A stretch of 64,000 nucleotides of DNA from Fictibacillus nanhaiensis. GTDB lineage: Bacteria; Bacillota; Bacilli; Bacillales; Fictibacillaceae. How positions within the stretch are numbered: position 1 is the first letter of the stretch; every line of letters begins with the position of its first letter. Location: NCBI GenBank assembly GCA_016401345.1, contig JAEACG010000005.1, positions 186,001 through 250,000 on the forward strand, written 5' to 3'. The notes beneath the pieces were generated by a model. It had not been told where the DNA came from and made no database searches. It worked only from the letters and a program-made list of their open reading frames with translations. Both the position numbers and the translations under genes were made by a program. This document shows positions 1 to 9,050 of this stretch, piece by piece.

Positions 1-69
1 TTCACAGCTAATGAAAACCCTTTCTTTGTCTAATAATATTAAATATTTTAAAAATTTATATAATTCCCC

Positions 70-98
70 TTGTCCCTATCTTTTTAAGCTGTTATGAT
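70..98 (+). promoter_or_regulatory. predicted sigma-A promoter of the DUF3311-symporter operon
   Basis: A -35 box TTGTCC (70-75) and a -10 box TATGAT (93-98) are separated by exactly 17 bp. Transcription would start near 105, about 40 bp before the first gene. Confidence 0.6.
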
Positions 99-145
99 TG
101 TGAACATTATCTTTCTAAAAACACCACAGAAGGGACACATGCAGC

Positions 146-346
146 ATGAAGAAATTATTATTGATCGTATTGATCTCCGCTCCATTTATCGCACAACTGG
201 TCGTTCTACCGTTCGTAAACAGGATCGATCCTATCATTTTCGGACTACCGTTTCTTCAGTTTTGGTTGTTTTTGTGGATTGTGCTAACTCCTTTTTGCAC
301 ATTAGGAATCTATCAACTTCAGAAATCAGAAGGGAGCCTGGACTAA
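146..346 (+). CDS. DUF3311 small membrane protein, symporter partner
   Basis: A 66-residue protein with two hydrophobic segments (about 3-24 and 33-55). It resembles the DUF3311 proteins that lie directly upstream of sodium:solute symporters, such as the B. subtilis yhjC-yhjB pair. An AAGGGA ribosome site sits about 10 nt before this ATG. Its TAA stop is immediately followed by the ATG of the symporter gene, so the two are translationally coupled. A role as a small accessory subunit of the transporter is inferred from this conserved pairing; no activity is known. Confidence 0.8.
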   Translation: MKKLLLIVLISAPFIAQLVVLPFVNRIDPIIFGLPFLQFWLFLWIVLTPFCTLGIYQLQKSEGSLD

Positions 347-1849
347 ATGCAGCAAGGTAATCTTACAGCACTATCTATCACGATTTTTATTATCTTAACA
401 GTCGTTCTGATCGGCTTTCTTGCCGGAAGGGACAAAGCTACCCGAAGCTCAGTTGAAGAATGGTCTGTTGGCGGAAGACGCTTTGGCGGCTTACTCGTTT
501 GGTTTCTAGTGGGTGCAGATCTTTACACAGCTTATACGTTCCTAGGTTTAACGAGTACCGCTTACACAGCAGGAAGTCTCGCCTTCTTCGCGATTCCCTA
601 CTCGGTTCTGGCGTATTTTATCTCTTATTTTTTCCTTCCGAAGTTATGGAAAGTGGCGAATGAGCATAAGTTAACCACTCTAGCAGACTATGCTCGCGAA
701 CGTTTTGACTCTAAGTTATTATCTTCACTCATCGCCATCGTCGGCGTACTTATGCTGATTCCGTATATCTGTTTGCAGCTGAGTGGTATTCAAGATACGC
801 TTCAGGTTGCTGGGACAGGCTTTATCAATGTAAAAGTGGTCGTGATCACCTCTTTCTTGCTTGTTGCACTTTATACATTTTTCAGTGGGATCAAAGGACC
901 GACTTATACAGCGATTATTAAGGATGTTTTAGTGTGGGCAATCATGTTATTCATGGTCGTGTCTCTTCCAATCATGCACTTTGGCGGCTGGAATCCTATG
1001 GTTGATAAAATCGTAACGGAAGCTCCTCACCTCTTAACGATTCCAGACTCTGGACCAAAAGGTGTTACATGGTTCATTACAGCAGCTTTTGTATCATCAC
1101 TCGCTCTTTTTATGTGGGCACATGCGGCAACAGGCGTTTTCACAGCAAAAAGTGCAGATGCCATTCGAAAAAATGCACTGTTTCTGCCGCTTTATAATAT
1201 CGTTTTAATTCTTGTTGTTTTCCTTGGATTCATCGCTTTTCTTGTTTTACCAGATGGGACGGATCCTAGGTTTGCTCTTCTTGCGTTGATTCAAACGTCT
1301 TATGGTGGAATCGGTCAGGGTTTAGCGTACTCAACAATCGCACTGGCTTCACTCATTCCTTGTTCCATCATGGCGATTGGTGCATCGAACCTATTTGCAA
1401 ACAACATCTATCGTGACCTCATCAATCCGAAAGTAAAAGGACCGAAACTAACGATGATCACTCGCGGCATGGTTTTCGTTGTTATCGGACTTGCGTTATT
1501 GTTCGGTCTTGTGTTTCCACAAGCGCTCGTTTCCCTACAGTTGCTTGGTGTATCAGGAATGGTGCAGATTTTCCCTGCAATCGTTATCAGCTTGTTCTGG
1601 AGAAGTCAATCTAGAGAAGCTACCATTATTGGCCTGATTGTCGGACTTGTCGTTACCTTCACAGTCTACTCAACAGGTACAAGCCTTGGAATCTATGAAG
1701 GTTTCTGGGGATTGATGGCTAACTTTATAACGGTAGTTGGGTTGAACCCTTTCTTCGTTAAAAAAGCGAAGCATTCCTCAAACGCTGTAAAGAAATACTT
1801 GTTTGATCAGTCATCAAAAGAAGAACAACTTGTACGAAAAGGAGCATAA
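347..1849 (+). CDS. sodium:solute symporter family protein (YhjB-like)
   Basis: A 500-residue polytopic membrane protein of the SSS family, the usual length for 12-13 helices. Family features include the N-terminal segment rich in small residues (GGRRFGGLLVWF near 45), SGIKGPTYTAIIKD near 180 and the conserved middle region around ALASLIPCSIMAIGASNLF. It should import an organic solute with Na+ across the cytoplasmic membrane. The substrate cannot be read from sequence; YhjB-type members are orphan transporters. The gene abuts the DUF3311 gene and ends at a strong terminator. The C-terminal 25 residues are hydrophilic and probably cytoplasmic. Confidence 0.88.
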   Translation: MQQGNLTALSITIFIILTVVLIGFLAGRDKATRSSVEEWSVGGRRFGGLLVWFLVGADLYTAYTFLGLTSTAYTAGSLAFFAIPYSVLAYFISYFFLPKLWKVANEHKLTTLADYARERFDSKLLSSLIAIVGVLMLIPYICLQLSGIQDTLQVAGTGFINVKVVVITSFLLVALYTFFSGIKGPTYTAIIKDVLVWAIMLFMVVSLPIMHFGGWNPMVDKIVTEAPHLLTIPDSGPKGVTWFITAAFVSSLALFMWAHAATGVFTAKSADAIRKNALFLPLYNIVLILVVFLGFIAFLVLPDGTDPRFALLALIQTSYGGIGQGLAYSTIALASLIPCSIMAIGASNLFANNIYRDLINPKVKGPKLTMITRGMVFVVIGLALLFGLVFPQALVSLQLLGVSGMVQIFPAIVISLFWRSQSREATIIGLIVGLVVTFTVYSTGTSLGIYEGFWGLMANFITVVGLNPFFVKKAKHSSNAVKKYLFDQSSKEEQLVRKGA

Positions 1850-1862
1850 CTTTTACTCCACA

Positions 1863-1904
1863 AAAAAAGCTTGAGTCCAAAAATCTTCGGACTCAAGCTT
1901 TTTT
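1863..1904. terminator. bidirectional intrinsic terminator
   Basis: A 16-bp perfect stem (1863-1878 with 1889-1904) has A and T runs at its base, so it works on both strands. It separates the converging symporter and DUF1801 genes. Confidence 0.9.
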
Positions 1905-1914
1905 AATGAACAAA

Positions 1915-2256
1915 TCATAAAGAACTCGAAGCTTCTTTGACAAAAGAAACCAGTTGTTCAGAATCAATCGTGTCACCTTTCCGCAGCTTAATGGTTTTAC
2001 GTTCTGGCGGACCACTATACAGACCTTCTGGAAGTTTTAATGAATTTGCATTAAAAATCGTAAAACTTACTGCATCTTTGGATGTCGATATCACTGGAGC
2101 GTATTTTCCGTTTTTTAAGAAGTGAGGCTTTTTATATTGAATCCGCTCATGAACGTCAGGTATCGCCTGATGAACAACTCCGCGTAGATTCATAGACAGC
2201 TCCACCTGCCAGGATTCTTTTAATTCATCAATAAATTGAGTCACATCGTTACTCAT
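1915..2256 (-). CDS. DUF1801 domain protein (YdhG-like)
   Basis: A 113-residue soluble protein covering one DUF1801/YdhG-like domain. The pattern around VHERIQYKKPHFLKNGK followed by a beta-rich half (YAPVIST, VSFTIFNA) is typical of the family. The biochemical role is not established; relatives have been called iron-chaperone-like on weak grounds. The start has a good site (AAGGAGACAG) and overlaps the stop of the upstream small gene by 8 bp, so translation is coupled. Confidence 0.8.
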   Translation of the reverse strand: MSNDVTQFIDELKESWQVELSMNLRGVVHQAIPDVHERIQYKKPHFLKNGKYAPVISTSKDAVSFTIFNANSLKLPEGLYSGPPERKTIKLRKGDTIDSEQLVSFVKEASSSL

Positions 2257-2419
2257 CGTTTACTGTCTCCTTTATTGTTGTCCTATCGGCCTTTTGCAAC
2301 ATATATATATGTTCTTCTAAATCCTTTTTCAGACTTTCTTTACTTGGGATCGAAAGTGGTGGCTTTCGACGTAATGAATAATTTCCCTTGCTTTCTACTT
2401 TACCTCTCTGATATCGCAT
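2249..2419 (-). CDS. small basic hypothetical protein
   Basis: A 56-residue hydrophilic protein starting MRYQRGK. I chose this internal ATG because AAAGGAGG lies about 10 nt before it. The open frame extends further upstream, but that part has no ribosome site. The first half is basic (RGKVESKGNYSLRRK) and the second half is a charged helix-like stretch. It overlaps the DUF1801 start, so the two genes form a unit. I do not recognise the family. Confidence 0.6.
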   Translation of the reverse strand: MRYQRGKVESKGNYSLRRKPPLSIPSKESLKKDLEEHIYMLQKADRTTIKETVNDE

Positions 2420-2511
2420 CCATCGTTTCCTCCTTTGGATTGTGATCAGCTTTCCTACCTTAACTACGAAACTGAACATCTATAATCGACTAGGTTTGAA
2501 AAAAACTTCGT

Positions 2512-3765
2512 TCAAGACTCACATTCTTTTACTCTTTCCATCAGAAGGCTTTTCTCTTTATCATTCTTAGTCATGGATGCAGCGCGTTTAAATTCTATAC
2601 GTGCGTCATCAAATCTTCCCAACTTAAAAAGAAAATCTCCACGCACACTATATAGAAGGTGATATTCCCGTAAAGAAGGTTCCCTACTTAATTCATCTAC
2701 AAGTTGAAGTCCTATTGAAGGACCAAATGCCATTGAGATAGCTACGGCATGATTTAGTTCCACAATAGGAGAAGGGGAAATCCTGTATAACGCCTCATAA
2801 AGCGCAGCTATTTTTACCCAATTCGTTTCTTCAACGGAATGAGCTTCTGCATGACAAGCAGAGATTTTCGCTTGAATCGCATATTGTCCGAGTGGTACAC
2901 CTATCCTTTCACTCCGCTCGAGTGCCGCTAATCCACGACGAATCAGTAAACGGTCCCATTGTGCTCGATTTTGATCCATGAGTAAGATTGGTTCCCCTTT
3001 TGCATTTATCCTAGTCTTCAACCGTGAAGATTGTATTTCCATTAATGCTACTAGACCATGTACTTCTGATTCACTTTGGGCGAGCTCAGCAAGAACGCGC
3101 CCTAATCTCAATGCCTCCTGACACAATAAAGGACGAACCCAATGATCGCCTGATGTTGCCGCATACCCTTCGTTATACATCAGATAAATAACTTCAAGCA
3201 CCGTTGATAGACGTTCTTTTCGATCTTCTTTTGCTGGAACTTCAAAAGGTATATTTTCAGATTTAAGTGTCCTTTTGGCACGTACAATTCGTTGCGCTAC
3301 AGTAGATTCTGACAGAAGAAAAGAACGGGCGATCTCATCAGTAGTTAAACCACATAATAAACGCAATGTTAGTGCAACCCGAGCTTCTTGCGATAACACC
3401 GGATGACAGGTCATAAAGATTAAACGAAGAAGTTCATCTCCAATTTCTTCGTTTATCACCTGATCAACATCTTCTTCCGTGTACAGATCAGTTCCTCTGG
3501 CCAGCTCGGAATATTTTTGTTCACGTTTTTTTGTACGCCTTATTAAGTCAATCGCACGCCGTTTGGCCACAGTCATCAGCCATGCCCCCGGATTATCTGG
3601 TATACCGATATTTGGCCATTTTTCTAATGCGACGATTAATGCATCATGAGCAATATCTTCAGCGATACCTACATCTCGCAGCATGTGCGTTAAGCTTGCG
3701 ACCAACTTCGCAGATTCTATTCTCCATATCTCTTCGATCGCTCGATTTACATCCACCACTGTCAC
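2512..3765 (-). CDS. ECF sigma factor with long C-terminal extension (ECF42-like)
   Basis: A 417-residue sigma-70-family protein. Region 2 spans about residues 10-75 (EDIAHDALIVALEKWP, NPGAWLMTVAKRRAID) and region 4 about 115-170 (LRLLCGLTTDEIARSFL). A C-terminal extension of roughly 230 residues is helical and TPR-like. This architecture, next to a YCII/DGPF protein, matches the ECF42 group, in which the extension replaces an anti-sigma factor in control. The start overlaps the stop of the YCII gene by 4 bp (ATGA). The target promoters are unknown. The hydrolase gene upstream may be part of the regulon. Confidence 0.9.
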   Translation of the reverse strand: MTVVDVNRAIEEIWRIESAKLVASLTHMLRDVGIAEDIAHDALIVALEKWPNIGIPDNPGAWLMTVAKRRAIDLIRRTKKREQKYSELARGTDLYTEEDVDQVINEEIGDELLRLIFMTCHPVLSQEARVALTLRLLCGLTTDEIARSFLLSESTVAQRIVRAKRTLKSENIPFEVPAKEDRKERLSTVLEVIYLMYNEGYAATSGDHWVRPLLCQEALRLGRVLAELAQSESEVHGLVALMEIQSSRLKTRINAKGEPILLMDQNRAQWDRLLIRRGLAALERSERIGVPLGQYAIQAKISACHAEAHSVEETNWVKIAALYEALYRISPSPIVELNHAVAISMAFGPSIGLQLVDELSREPSLREYHLLYSVRGDFLFKLGRFDDARIEFKRAASMTKNDKEKSLLMERVKECES

Positions 3766-4196
3766 GCTTTTTGTTGCTCCTCAGCCTTTTTTCGAAGTTC
3801 TCTTTCTTTCATTAAATGAATAGGGTTTTCCATTATTTCCTCCGCTTCAAAAACCTGTCGCAGTTCAATCTCACCATGCCCATATCCATGTGGATCCGGC
3901 ATACGCAGAGCCCACTGAATTGCTTCTTCTCTTGACTTCACTTCAATGAGCGTATAGCCTGCAATTAGTTCTTTTACTTCTGTAAACGGGCCGTCAATTA
4001 CTTTAGGACGACCCCCCCGTTCCGGGTAAGAAATTCGTATACCACTTGAACTGGGTTGTAAGCCGTCTGCAGCAAGAAGCACACCTGCCTTTACTAACTC
4101 CTCGTTATATTTTTGCATGGCATCTATTAATTCCTGACTCGGCATTACCCCCGCCTCTGAATCTGCAGTCGCTTTAACGATCATCATAAATCTCAT
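3762..4196 (-). CDS. YCII/DGPF-domain protein, ECF sigma partner
   Basis: A 144-residue YCII-related protein with the signature DGPFTEVKE and the ferredoxin-like pattern MRFMMIVKA at the N terminus and YTLIEVKSREEAIQWA in the second half. I start it at MRFMM because GAGGAGG lies 9 nt upstream; the longer frame would place that site inside the coding sequence. DGPF proteins are the standard neighbours of ECF42 sigma factors. Their exact part in signalling is unknown. The gene is transcribed first and overlaps the sigma gene by 4 bp. Confidence 0.88.
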   Translation of the reverse strand: MRFMMIVKATADSEAGVMPSQELIDAMQKYNEELVKAGVLLAADGLQPSSSGIRISYPERGGRPKVIDGPFTEVKELIAGYTLIEVKSREEAIQWALRMPDPHGYGHGEIELRQVFEAEEIMENPIHLMKERELRKKAEEQQKA

Positions 4197-4304
4197 GTGT
4201 AGTTGCCTCCTCATTTTTAACTCTTCATATTAATGATCTGCACGATAAATCTATAAAAAGGTTTCGGTATTTGTTAAAAAAATCCTTTAGTGATTTTCTC
4301 TAGT

Positions 4305-5114
4305 TTATACAGCAGAAAAAAATAAGACGAGCTCAGAAGAAATACTTTTAACATTGAGCTGTTTCGTATGTCCAAGCCCCTTCTTACTTATTAATTCAGC
4401 ATTAGAAAGCACTTTTACTAAAGCATCTGCTCCGTCACGAAGCATTAAAGGACTTTCTGTACCTTTAAGTACAATTGTTGGCACTGTTACGTTATTCCAA
4501 AAATCTTCAGGCAATGACTTTCCTTCCATATATCCTTCTAATAATGTCGCATCGTACGGAAGGGTATGTGCAACCGCCATAAGCTTGGACCAAACACCAG
4601 GCATCATACGCATCATAGTTACAACGAATGAAGGAGCCCCCATGCCCTTCGTCATGAAATATTTAATCGTATCCGCACTGCGATCATCAGCAACAAGTTC
4701 ACTAACCTTTTTTGAAAAATCCCTTGGTGGTACATGATCTTTGTCATTGACGATAAATGGTGGTTCGTGGAGCGCTAATTTTGCAATACTCGCTCCATGA
4801 GCAGCTGCTTGTAAAGCAAGAACAGCTCCTGATGATAACCCCCAAACGAATGCCATTCCTCCTGCTTTTGAGATAATTGCATCCAGATCTTCATACTCTC
4901 GTACGGGTTCATACTGTTCTGCGTCACCACTATCACCACGGCCACGTCGGTCGTATGTGTAAACTGTAAAATGGTCTGATAATAATTTTGCAAGTTTAAC
5001 CATGCCTGGGAACTTTCGATAACTGAATGCGCCTCCGATTAAGATGAGTGAAGGTCCATTTCCTACCTTGTCATAAACAATTTTTGTTCCATCTTTTGAA
5101 ATTACAGTATTCAT
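4305..5114 (-). CDS. alpha/beta-fold hydrolase
   Basis: A 269-residue alpha/beta hydrolase. The oxyanion-loop segment LILIGGAF, the strand-turn YTYDRRGRGDS and the nucleophile elbow GLSSG (Ser94) are clear. The C-terminal LGHTKQ supplies the likely catalytic His. There is no signal peptide, so it is cytoplasmic. The substrate is unknown; small ester or lactone cleavage is typical. It lies 108 bp upstream of the YCII-sigma pair on the same strand and could be co-transcribed or a regulon member. Confidence 0.82.
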   Translation of the reverse strand: MNTVISKDGTKIVYDKVGNGPSLILIGGAFSYRKFPGMVKLAKLLSDHFTVYTYDRRGRGDSGDAEQYEPVREYEDLDAIISKAGGMAFVWGLSSGAVLALQAAAHGASIAKLALHEPPFIVNDKDHVPPRDFSKKVSELVADDRSADTIKYFMTKGMGAPSFVVTMMRMMPGVWSKLMAVAHTLPYDATLLEGYMEGKSLPEDFWNNVTVPTIVLKGTESPLMLRDGADALVKVLSNAELISKKGLGHTKQLNVKSISSELVLFFSAV

Positions 5115-5229
5115 ATGAATCTCTCCTTAGCATTTCAATTGTTTTTTAAGCTGATTTACTTATACAACGAAGAGGAGACGATAATATCGACACACTTTTT
5201 TATACTTTTCAGTTTTTTTACAGAAAAGA

Positions 5230-5257
5230 ATAATCGCAACGAAGTCGCTGCGATTAT
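5230..5257 (-). terminator. intrinsic terminator after DUF3021 gene
   Basis: A 9-bp stem (5230-5238 with 5249-5257) is followed on the minus strand by a T-rich run. It ends the LytTR-DUF3021 unit. Confidence 0.65.
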
Positions 5258-5297
5258 GATTGTTACCCCACTATACTCTTAAAAAAAATTCTATAAA

Positions 5298-5741
5298 CTA
5301 GCGAACTTGATTCTGCTCTCGATAATGCTGCATCTTCTGATTGAATTGAAATCCTAGCACTTTAAAATAGATGGTGAATCCAAGTATGCCGCCCAGATAA
5401 AGAATGTGAAACAGAACCAGCATCATATAAAATGTTTTGCTTCCCCACTCGAACCAGTTAAATACTTGGGACATCCCTATTAAAACGAAGCCGAGAATAA
5501 AATATTGTATGATCAGCTTCCAACTATTTGTTAACTTCACTTTAGTGTCCTCAGTCCAAAATAAGTAATGCAAACCAGTAACCAGAATACTGATAAAAAA
5601 GATTTGGACGATTATCTCAAATGAGATCTCCCTTTTTCCGAGCATATAGCCGAACACAACATAAATGATGATTCCTCCCGAAAAGAATAAACTCATAATC
5701 GTTTTAAATGCTACCGTATACGCCATAATTTTTTTAAACAT
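5298..5741 (-). CDS. DUF3021 four-helix membrane protein
   Basis: A 147-residue membrane protein with four hydrophobic segments (about 12-32, 43-60, 75-95, 108-130), matching DUF3021. These proteins are nearly always encoded just after a small LytTR DNA-binding protein and are thought to modulate it at the membrane. An AAAGGAGG site precedes the ATG, and the gap to the LytTR stop is 18 bp. The pair resembles known LytTR regulatory systems, in which the membrane partner inhibits the regulator; that role is inferred here. Confidence 0.85.
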   Translation of the reverse strand: MFKKIMAYTVAFKTIMSLFFSGGIIIYVVFGYMLGKREISFEIIVQIFFISILVTGLHYLFWTEDTKVKLTNSWKLIIQYFILGFVLIGMSQVFNWFEWGSKTFYMMLVLFHILYLGGILGFTIYFKVLGFQFNQKMQHYREQNQVR

Positions 5742-5759
5742 ATCATCGCCTCCTTTAAT

Positions 5760-6197
5760 TTAAAAACCTAACTTTTCCTTTAAAACAGGCACATACTGAC
5801 GGGACACTAATAGGTTCTCTCCGTTCTCCATCTTCACTTCTAACCTGCCCCCAATTCGCGGGGAAATGGATTGTAATCGATCGAGATTCAATATACTTGC
5901 TTTTGTAGCACGAAAAAAATTCACATCACCGAACAGCTCTTCAATTTGATACAACCTTAATGACACCTCATAGACCGAGTTTTCGGTATAAGCAAATGTC
6001 TTTTTATCAACTGACTCAAAATAATAAATATCATTTGGTAAAAGAAGATAGACCTTTCCATCCTTTGTACCCAATACTTTTCTTTCAAGGGACCTCAACG
6101 AAGTTAGAACTTTTATAACTTCATCATTTAACATTTTGCATTTCACAATGATTTCCAAGCCTTCATGATCATCACTTTCATGTATTGTTAGCTTCAT
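5760..6197 (-). CDS. LytTR-family transcriptional regulator
   Basis: A 145-residue protein made mainly of a LytTR DNA-binding domain (about residues 45-145), with the typical ending LLVSRQYVPVLKEKLGF and the strand segments DIYYFESVDKKTFAYT and FFRATKASILNL. There is no receiver domain, so it is not a classical response regulator. An AAAGGGGG site lies 6 nt before the ATG. Paired with DUF3021, it most likely autoregulates the two-gene operon and perhaps membrane-stress genes. Confidence 0.9.
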   Translation of the reverse strand: MKLTIHESDDHEGLEIIVKCKMLNDEVIKVLTSLRSLERKVLGTKDGKVYLLLPNDIYYFESVDKKTFAYTENSVYEVSLRLYQIEELFGDVNFFRATKASILNLDRLQSISPRIGGRLEVKMENGENLLVSRQYVPVLKEKLGF

Positions 6198-6390
6198 CTC
6201 ACGCCCCCTTTATGTGTTTCACTTTATTTTCAACCAGTATATGTCATGATCTTCTCATCGTAAATCCACTTCTGACCAACCTGTCACAAACCGTTACCAA
6301 GTTGCACAGCCAGCTACATGAAAACAAAAAATTATTACCGTACAGTTTATTAGAAATGCTAGTTACTCCAAATCCATAATTTTAATCATT

Positions 6391-6418
6391 AAAAAAACAC
6401 TTGTAAGTTACACAAGTG
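6391..6418 (-). terminator. intrinsic terminator after spermidine-synthase-like gene
   Basis: A 7-bp stem (6398-6404 with 6412-6418) is followed on the minus strand by seven T. It lies 10 bp after the stop of the gene ending at 6428. Confidence 0.8.
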
Positions 6419-6427
6419 CTATCTATG

Positions 6428-7417
6428 TCAATTATTCAATTCTCTTCTTACAATATCTAAGAGGACGGTGTTCTGATCCGTCTGTATATCACCTTTGTTT
6501 TCAAGGTTCTTCAAGTAGTACGGTAGTTCCAACACATCCTTCAGTCTTCCTTCTGTTAAGAATGGAACGGTAACTTTTAATCGGATGTCATCTCGCTGTA
6601 CCGGTAATGTCGAAGCGAGGACATAACCCCAATCCACACCCGTCTTGTTAGAGAAATTATGAAAGGGAATTGTGAAAAGTCCACATTCTTTTAACGTCTT
6701 TTCGATGCTCCACATATATTCTGGCATCAGGTTGACGGTTGAACAAGCAATGGATACAACACCACCCGGGTTTAAGTGTTCTTTTAATTGATGATAAAAC
6801 TCTAAAGAAAACAATTGGGATAGACTTGGACATCTTTCAGTCGGTTCTGGTATGTCTACAATGATCACATCCCACGTTTCTAGGCTTTCTTCTACAAAAT
6901 GTCTGCCATCTTCAATCACCGTTCTCACTCTGTGATGATTTAATGAACCCTCATTGAATGTAACTAAACGATCGAAGTTCTTTCCAAGATCCATCATCTC
7001 CGCATCAACATCTACAGCGATAATTTCCTCAACGTTCTCATAGTGCAAAACCTCTCGCACACTGATTCCGCCTCCGCCACCGATGATTAAGATGCGTTTG
7101 GTCTCTTTCGCTGCGGCCATCGGAACATGTACAATCACTTCTGCATACTCATTTTCATCTTGTTTCGTGCCAAACATGATTTCACCATTGCTGTAGACCC
7201 ATACTTCTCCTGAGACATCGATTAGTGCAATTCTTTGTGTCAATGTTTTGAACGTCTGAATCAGTTTGAAGTCTCTTTCGGGTCTCTGACCTTCATTTAT
7301 ATAGAGTTTAAGTGAGCCACTTCCCAAAAACCTCCAATATAAATAACCACCCGCTTCTATTATAAAAACTGCGGCTGCACCGATCGTTAGCCACATAAGT
7401 TCATCCACTATAAACAC
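6428..7417 (-). CDS. membrane-anchored spermidine-synthase-like protein
   Basis: A 329-residue protein with one N-terminal membrane helix (about 8-30) and a spermine/spermidine-synthase-type Rossmann domain. The glycine loop ILIIGGGGGISVREVL, the acidic strand IIAVDVDAEMM and VIEDGRHFVEE match the family. The motif VDIPEP is close to the usual DxxDP of polyamine synthases. No SpeE/SpeD partner is nearby, so aminopropyl transfer is not assured; many such anchored proteins have unknown substrates. The gene stands alone, divergent from the ferritin-like gene. Confidence 0.8.
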   Translation of the reverse strand: MFIVDELMWLTIGAAAVFIIEAGGYLYWRFLGSGSLKLYINEGQRPERDFKLIQTFKTLTQRIALIDVSGEVWVYSNGEIMFGTKQDENEYAEVIVHVPMAAAKETKRILIIGGGGGISVREVLHYENVEEIIAVDVDAEMMDLGKNFDRLVTFNEGSLNHHRVRTVIEDGRHFVEESLETWDVIIVDIPEPTERCPSLSQLFSLEFYHQLKEHLNPGGVVSIACSTVNLMPEYMWSIEKTLKECGLFTIPFHNFSNKTGVDWGYVLASTLPVQRDDIRLKVTVPFLTEGRLKDVLELPYYLKNLENKGDIQTDQNTVLLDIVRRELNN

Positions 7418-7551
7418 TCCTTATTTTTCAACGAGCTATATGCTCATTCTTATTCATGCATCGGACATGTGGTGTTTAAATCTTTGTGTATAAACAAAAT
7501 TTAGGCGTGTGCATATACTAATGCGACAATCATTTTTTTGGAGGTTATCTT

Positions 7552-8313
7552 ATGAGCTATATGAACCCACAACAACAGCAACAAGACACCGGACAACAGC
7601 AAAGTGATGGGCAGCAGCAAGCACTTCAACTATCTCTGCAACTTATCAGGGAAGCTGTTGCTGGCGAAAGAGAAGATGAATTATTTTACGATTACTTAAT
7701 TTCTGAAGCACCCACAAACGAGCAAAAATTAATCATTGCATCCATTCGAGATGATGAGAAAAGACATAACAAGCTTTTCAGAATGATCTACAAAGACCTT
7801 ACTGGCCAAGAAGTTCCACCAATGAACGGAGAAGAGTTTCAGAAGCCCAAAACGTATAAAGACGGCCTTGTAAAAGCGCTGTTTGGGGAACTTGCTGCCG
7901 TAGAAAAATATCGCGTTATTCGCCAAGGACTTCCTAATACGTATTATCGAGACATTCTGTTTAACATCATTACAGATGAGATAAAGCACAGCGCAAAGTA
8001 CAACTATTTATTCACGTTAAACAGTACATCAAGTGCTCCTCGTTCTTTTCATCAAGAACACAGAATGCCTCAAACGGAGAGCTTAGCTGATCAATGGGTT
8101 TCGTACATTGATCCGTTAGTACAAAGAGCATTAAAAGAGACCGAAGAAGGCATTAACTTAACTCATCTCTATCAGGAATTTATTTTATCTGGTGTTCTTG
8201 TTGGTCAAGGATTCACACCTCAACAAGCTATTGAACAGGTAGAAGAGTGGGAAAAAACAGGAGAGTCTCAGCTGTTGAAAAAGAGCAAGATGATGGGAAA
8301 CCAAGGAAGATAG
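7552..8313 (+). CDS. ferritin-like (rubrerythrin-type) protein, YhjR-like
   Basis: A 253-residue protein with a Gln-rich N terminus (residues 5-27), then a four-helix ferritin-like core. Two ExxH motifs, DDEKRHNKLF and TDEIKHSAKY, are the expected di-iron ligands. It resembles B. subtilis YhjR. A role in iron or peroxide handling fits the next gene, a peroxiredoxin 12 bp downstream. The GGAGG site ends 8 nt before the ATG. The C-terminal 90 residues are a further helical domain not typical of rubrerythrins, and there is no rubredoxin domain. Confidence 0.8.
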   Translation: MSYMNPQQQQQDTGQQQSDGQQQALQLSLQLIREAVAGEREDELFYDYLISEAPTNEQKLIIASIRDDEKRHNKLFRMIYKDLTGQEVPPMNGEEFQKPKTYKDGLVKALFGELAAVEKYRVIRQGLPNTYYRDILFNIITDEIKHSAKYNYLFTLNSTSSAPRSFHQEHRMPQTESLADQWVSYIDPLVQRALKETEEGINLTHLYQEFILSGVLVGQGFTPQQAIEQVEEWEKTGESQLLKKSKMMGNQGR

Positions 8314-8325
8314 GAGAAGAGAGGA

Positions 8326-9003
8326 ATGGAATCTACACAAACATTTTCAAAGCCTTTTATTGGCGATCAATTTCCGGAGATGACGATTCATACAACCCTT
8401 GGGGAACTTGTCCTCCCAACAAGCTATCAAGGTCATTGGTTTGTCCTCTTTAGCCATCCGGGTGACTTTACACCCGTATGCACAACGGAGTTTGTTGCGT
8501 TTCAAAAGCTCATGCCCGAGTTTAGAAAGCTCAACACTTACTTAATCGGATTATCTGTAGAACAAGTATACTCACACTTAAAGTGGATCGAATGGATACA
8601 GCAGAATTTAAAAGTAGAGATTACTTTTCCGATCATCGCGGATAGTCTAGGGAGGATTGCTACTAGACTTGGAATGATACACCCTACGATGGGAACAAGA
8701 ACGGTCAGAAGTGTTTATATCGTAGATCCGACAGGTAAAATTCGTCTTATCCTTACGTATCCCGAAAATGTTGGTCGTAATATCAATGAGATTCTAAGAG
8801 CGGTGAAGGCGTTGCAGACAGCAGATCGAAATAAAGGAGCAACACCTGCAAACTGGCCGAAAAACGAACTAGTCGGAGACCGTCTGATCGTTCCAGCACC
8901 TACAACCGTACAAGAAGCGAAAAAACGGGCAGAACAAGCACAAGCAGGAGAGATTGAATGCTACGATTGGTGGTTATGTACAAAGCCACTTCATGACAGA
9001 TAA
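8326..9003 (+). CDS. peroxiredoxin, archaeal-type Prx6 class
   Basis: A 225-residue AhpC/TSA-family peroxidase that reduces hydroperoxides. The peroxidatic Cys52 sits in [13 protein letters not shown]. The C terminus carries CYDWWLC (Cys212 and Cys218), the pair of resolving cysteines seen in archaeal-type Prx6 enzymes such as the Aeropyrum thioredoxin peroxidase; plain 1-Cys Prx6 lacks it. The ribosome site GGAGAAGAGAGGA is directly upstream. Pairing with a ferritin-like protein suggests an oxidative-stress unit in which peroxide is removed and free iron limited. Confidence 0.9.
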   Translation: MESTQTFSKPFIGDQFPEMTIHTTLGELVLPTSYQGHWFVLFSHPGDFTPVCTTEFVAFQKLMPEFRKLNTYLIGLSVEQVYSHLKWIEWIQQNLKVEITFPIIADSLGRIATRLGMIHPTMGTRTVRSVYIVDPTGKIRLILTYPENVGRNINEILRAVKALQTADRNKGATPANWPKNELVGDRLIVPAPTTVQEAKKRAEQAQAGEIECYDWWLCTKPLHDR

Positions 9004-9036
9004 AGAGAGCAGCCTACGATTAGGCTGCTCTCTTTA
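9001..9036. terminator. terminator between peroxiredoxin and DUF454 genes
   Basis: A perfect 16-bp stem (9001-9016 with 9021-9036) with a CGAT loop includes the peroxiredoxin stop codon. It serves the converging genes; the U-run is short on both strands. Confidence 0.75.
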
Positions 9037-9050
9037 TGCCGACACATCCT

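Noticed and set aside
94-360. 88-codon frame across the DUF3311 gene
   Set aside because: It overlaps the DUF3311 frame, has a start inside the promoter and no ribosome site.
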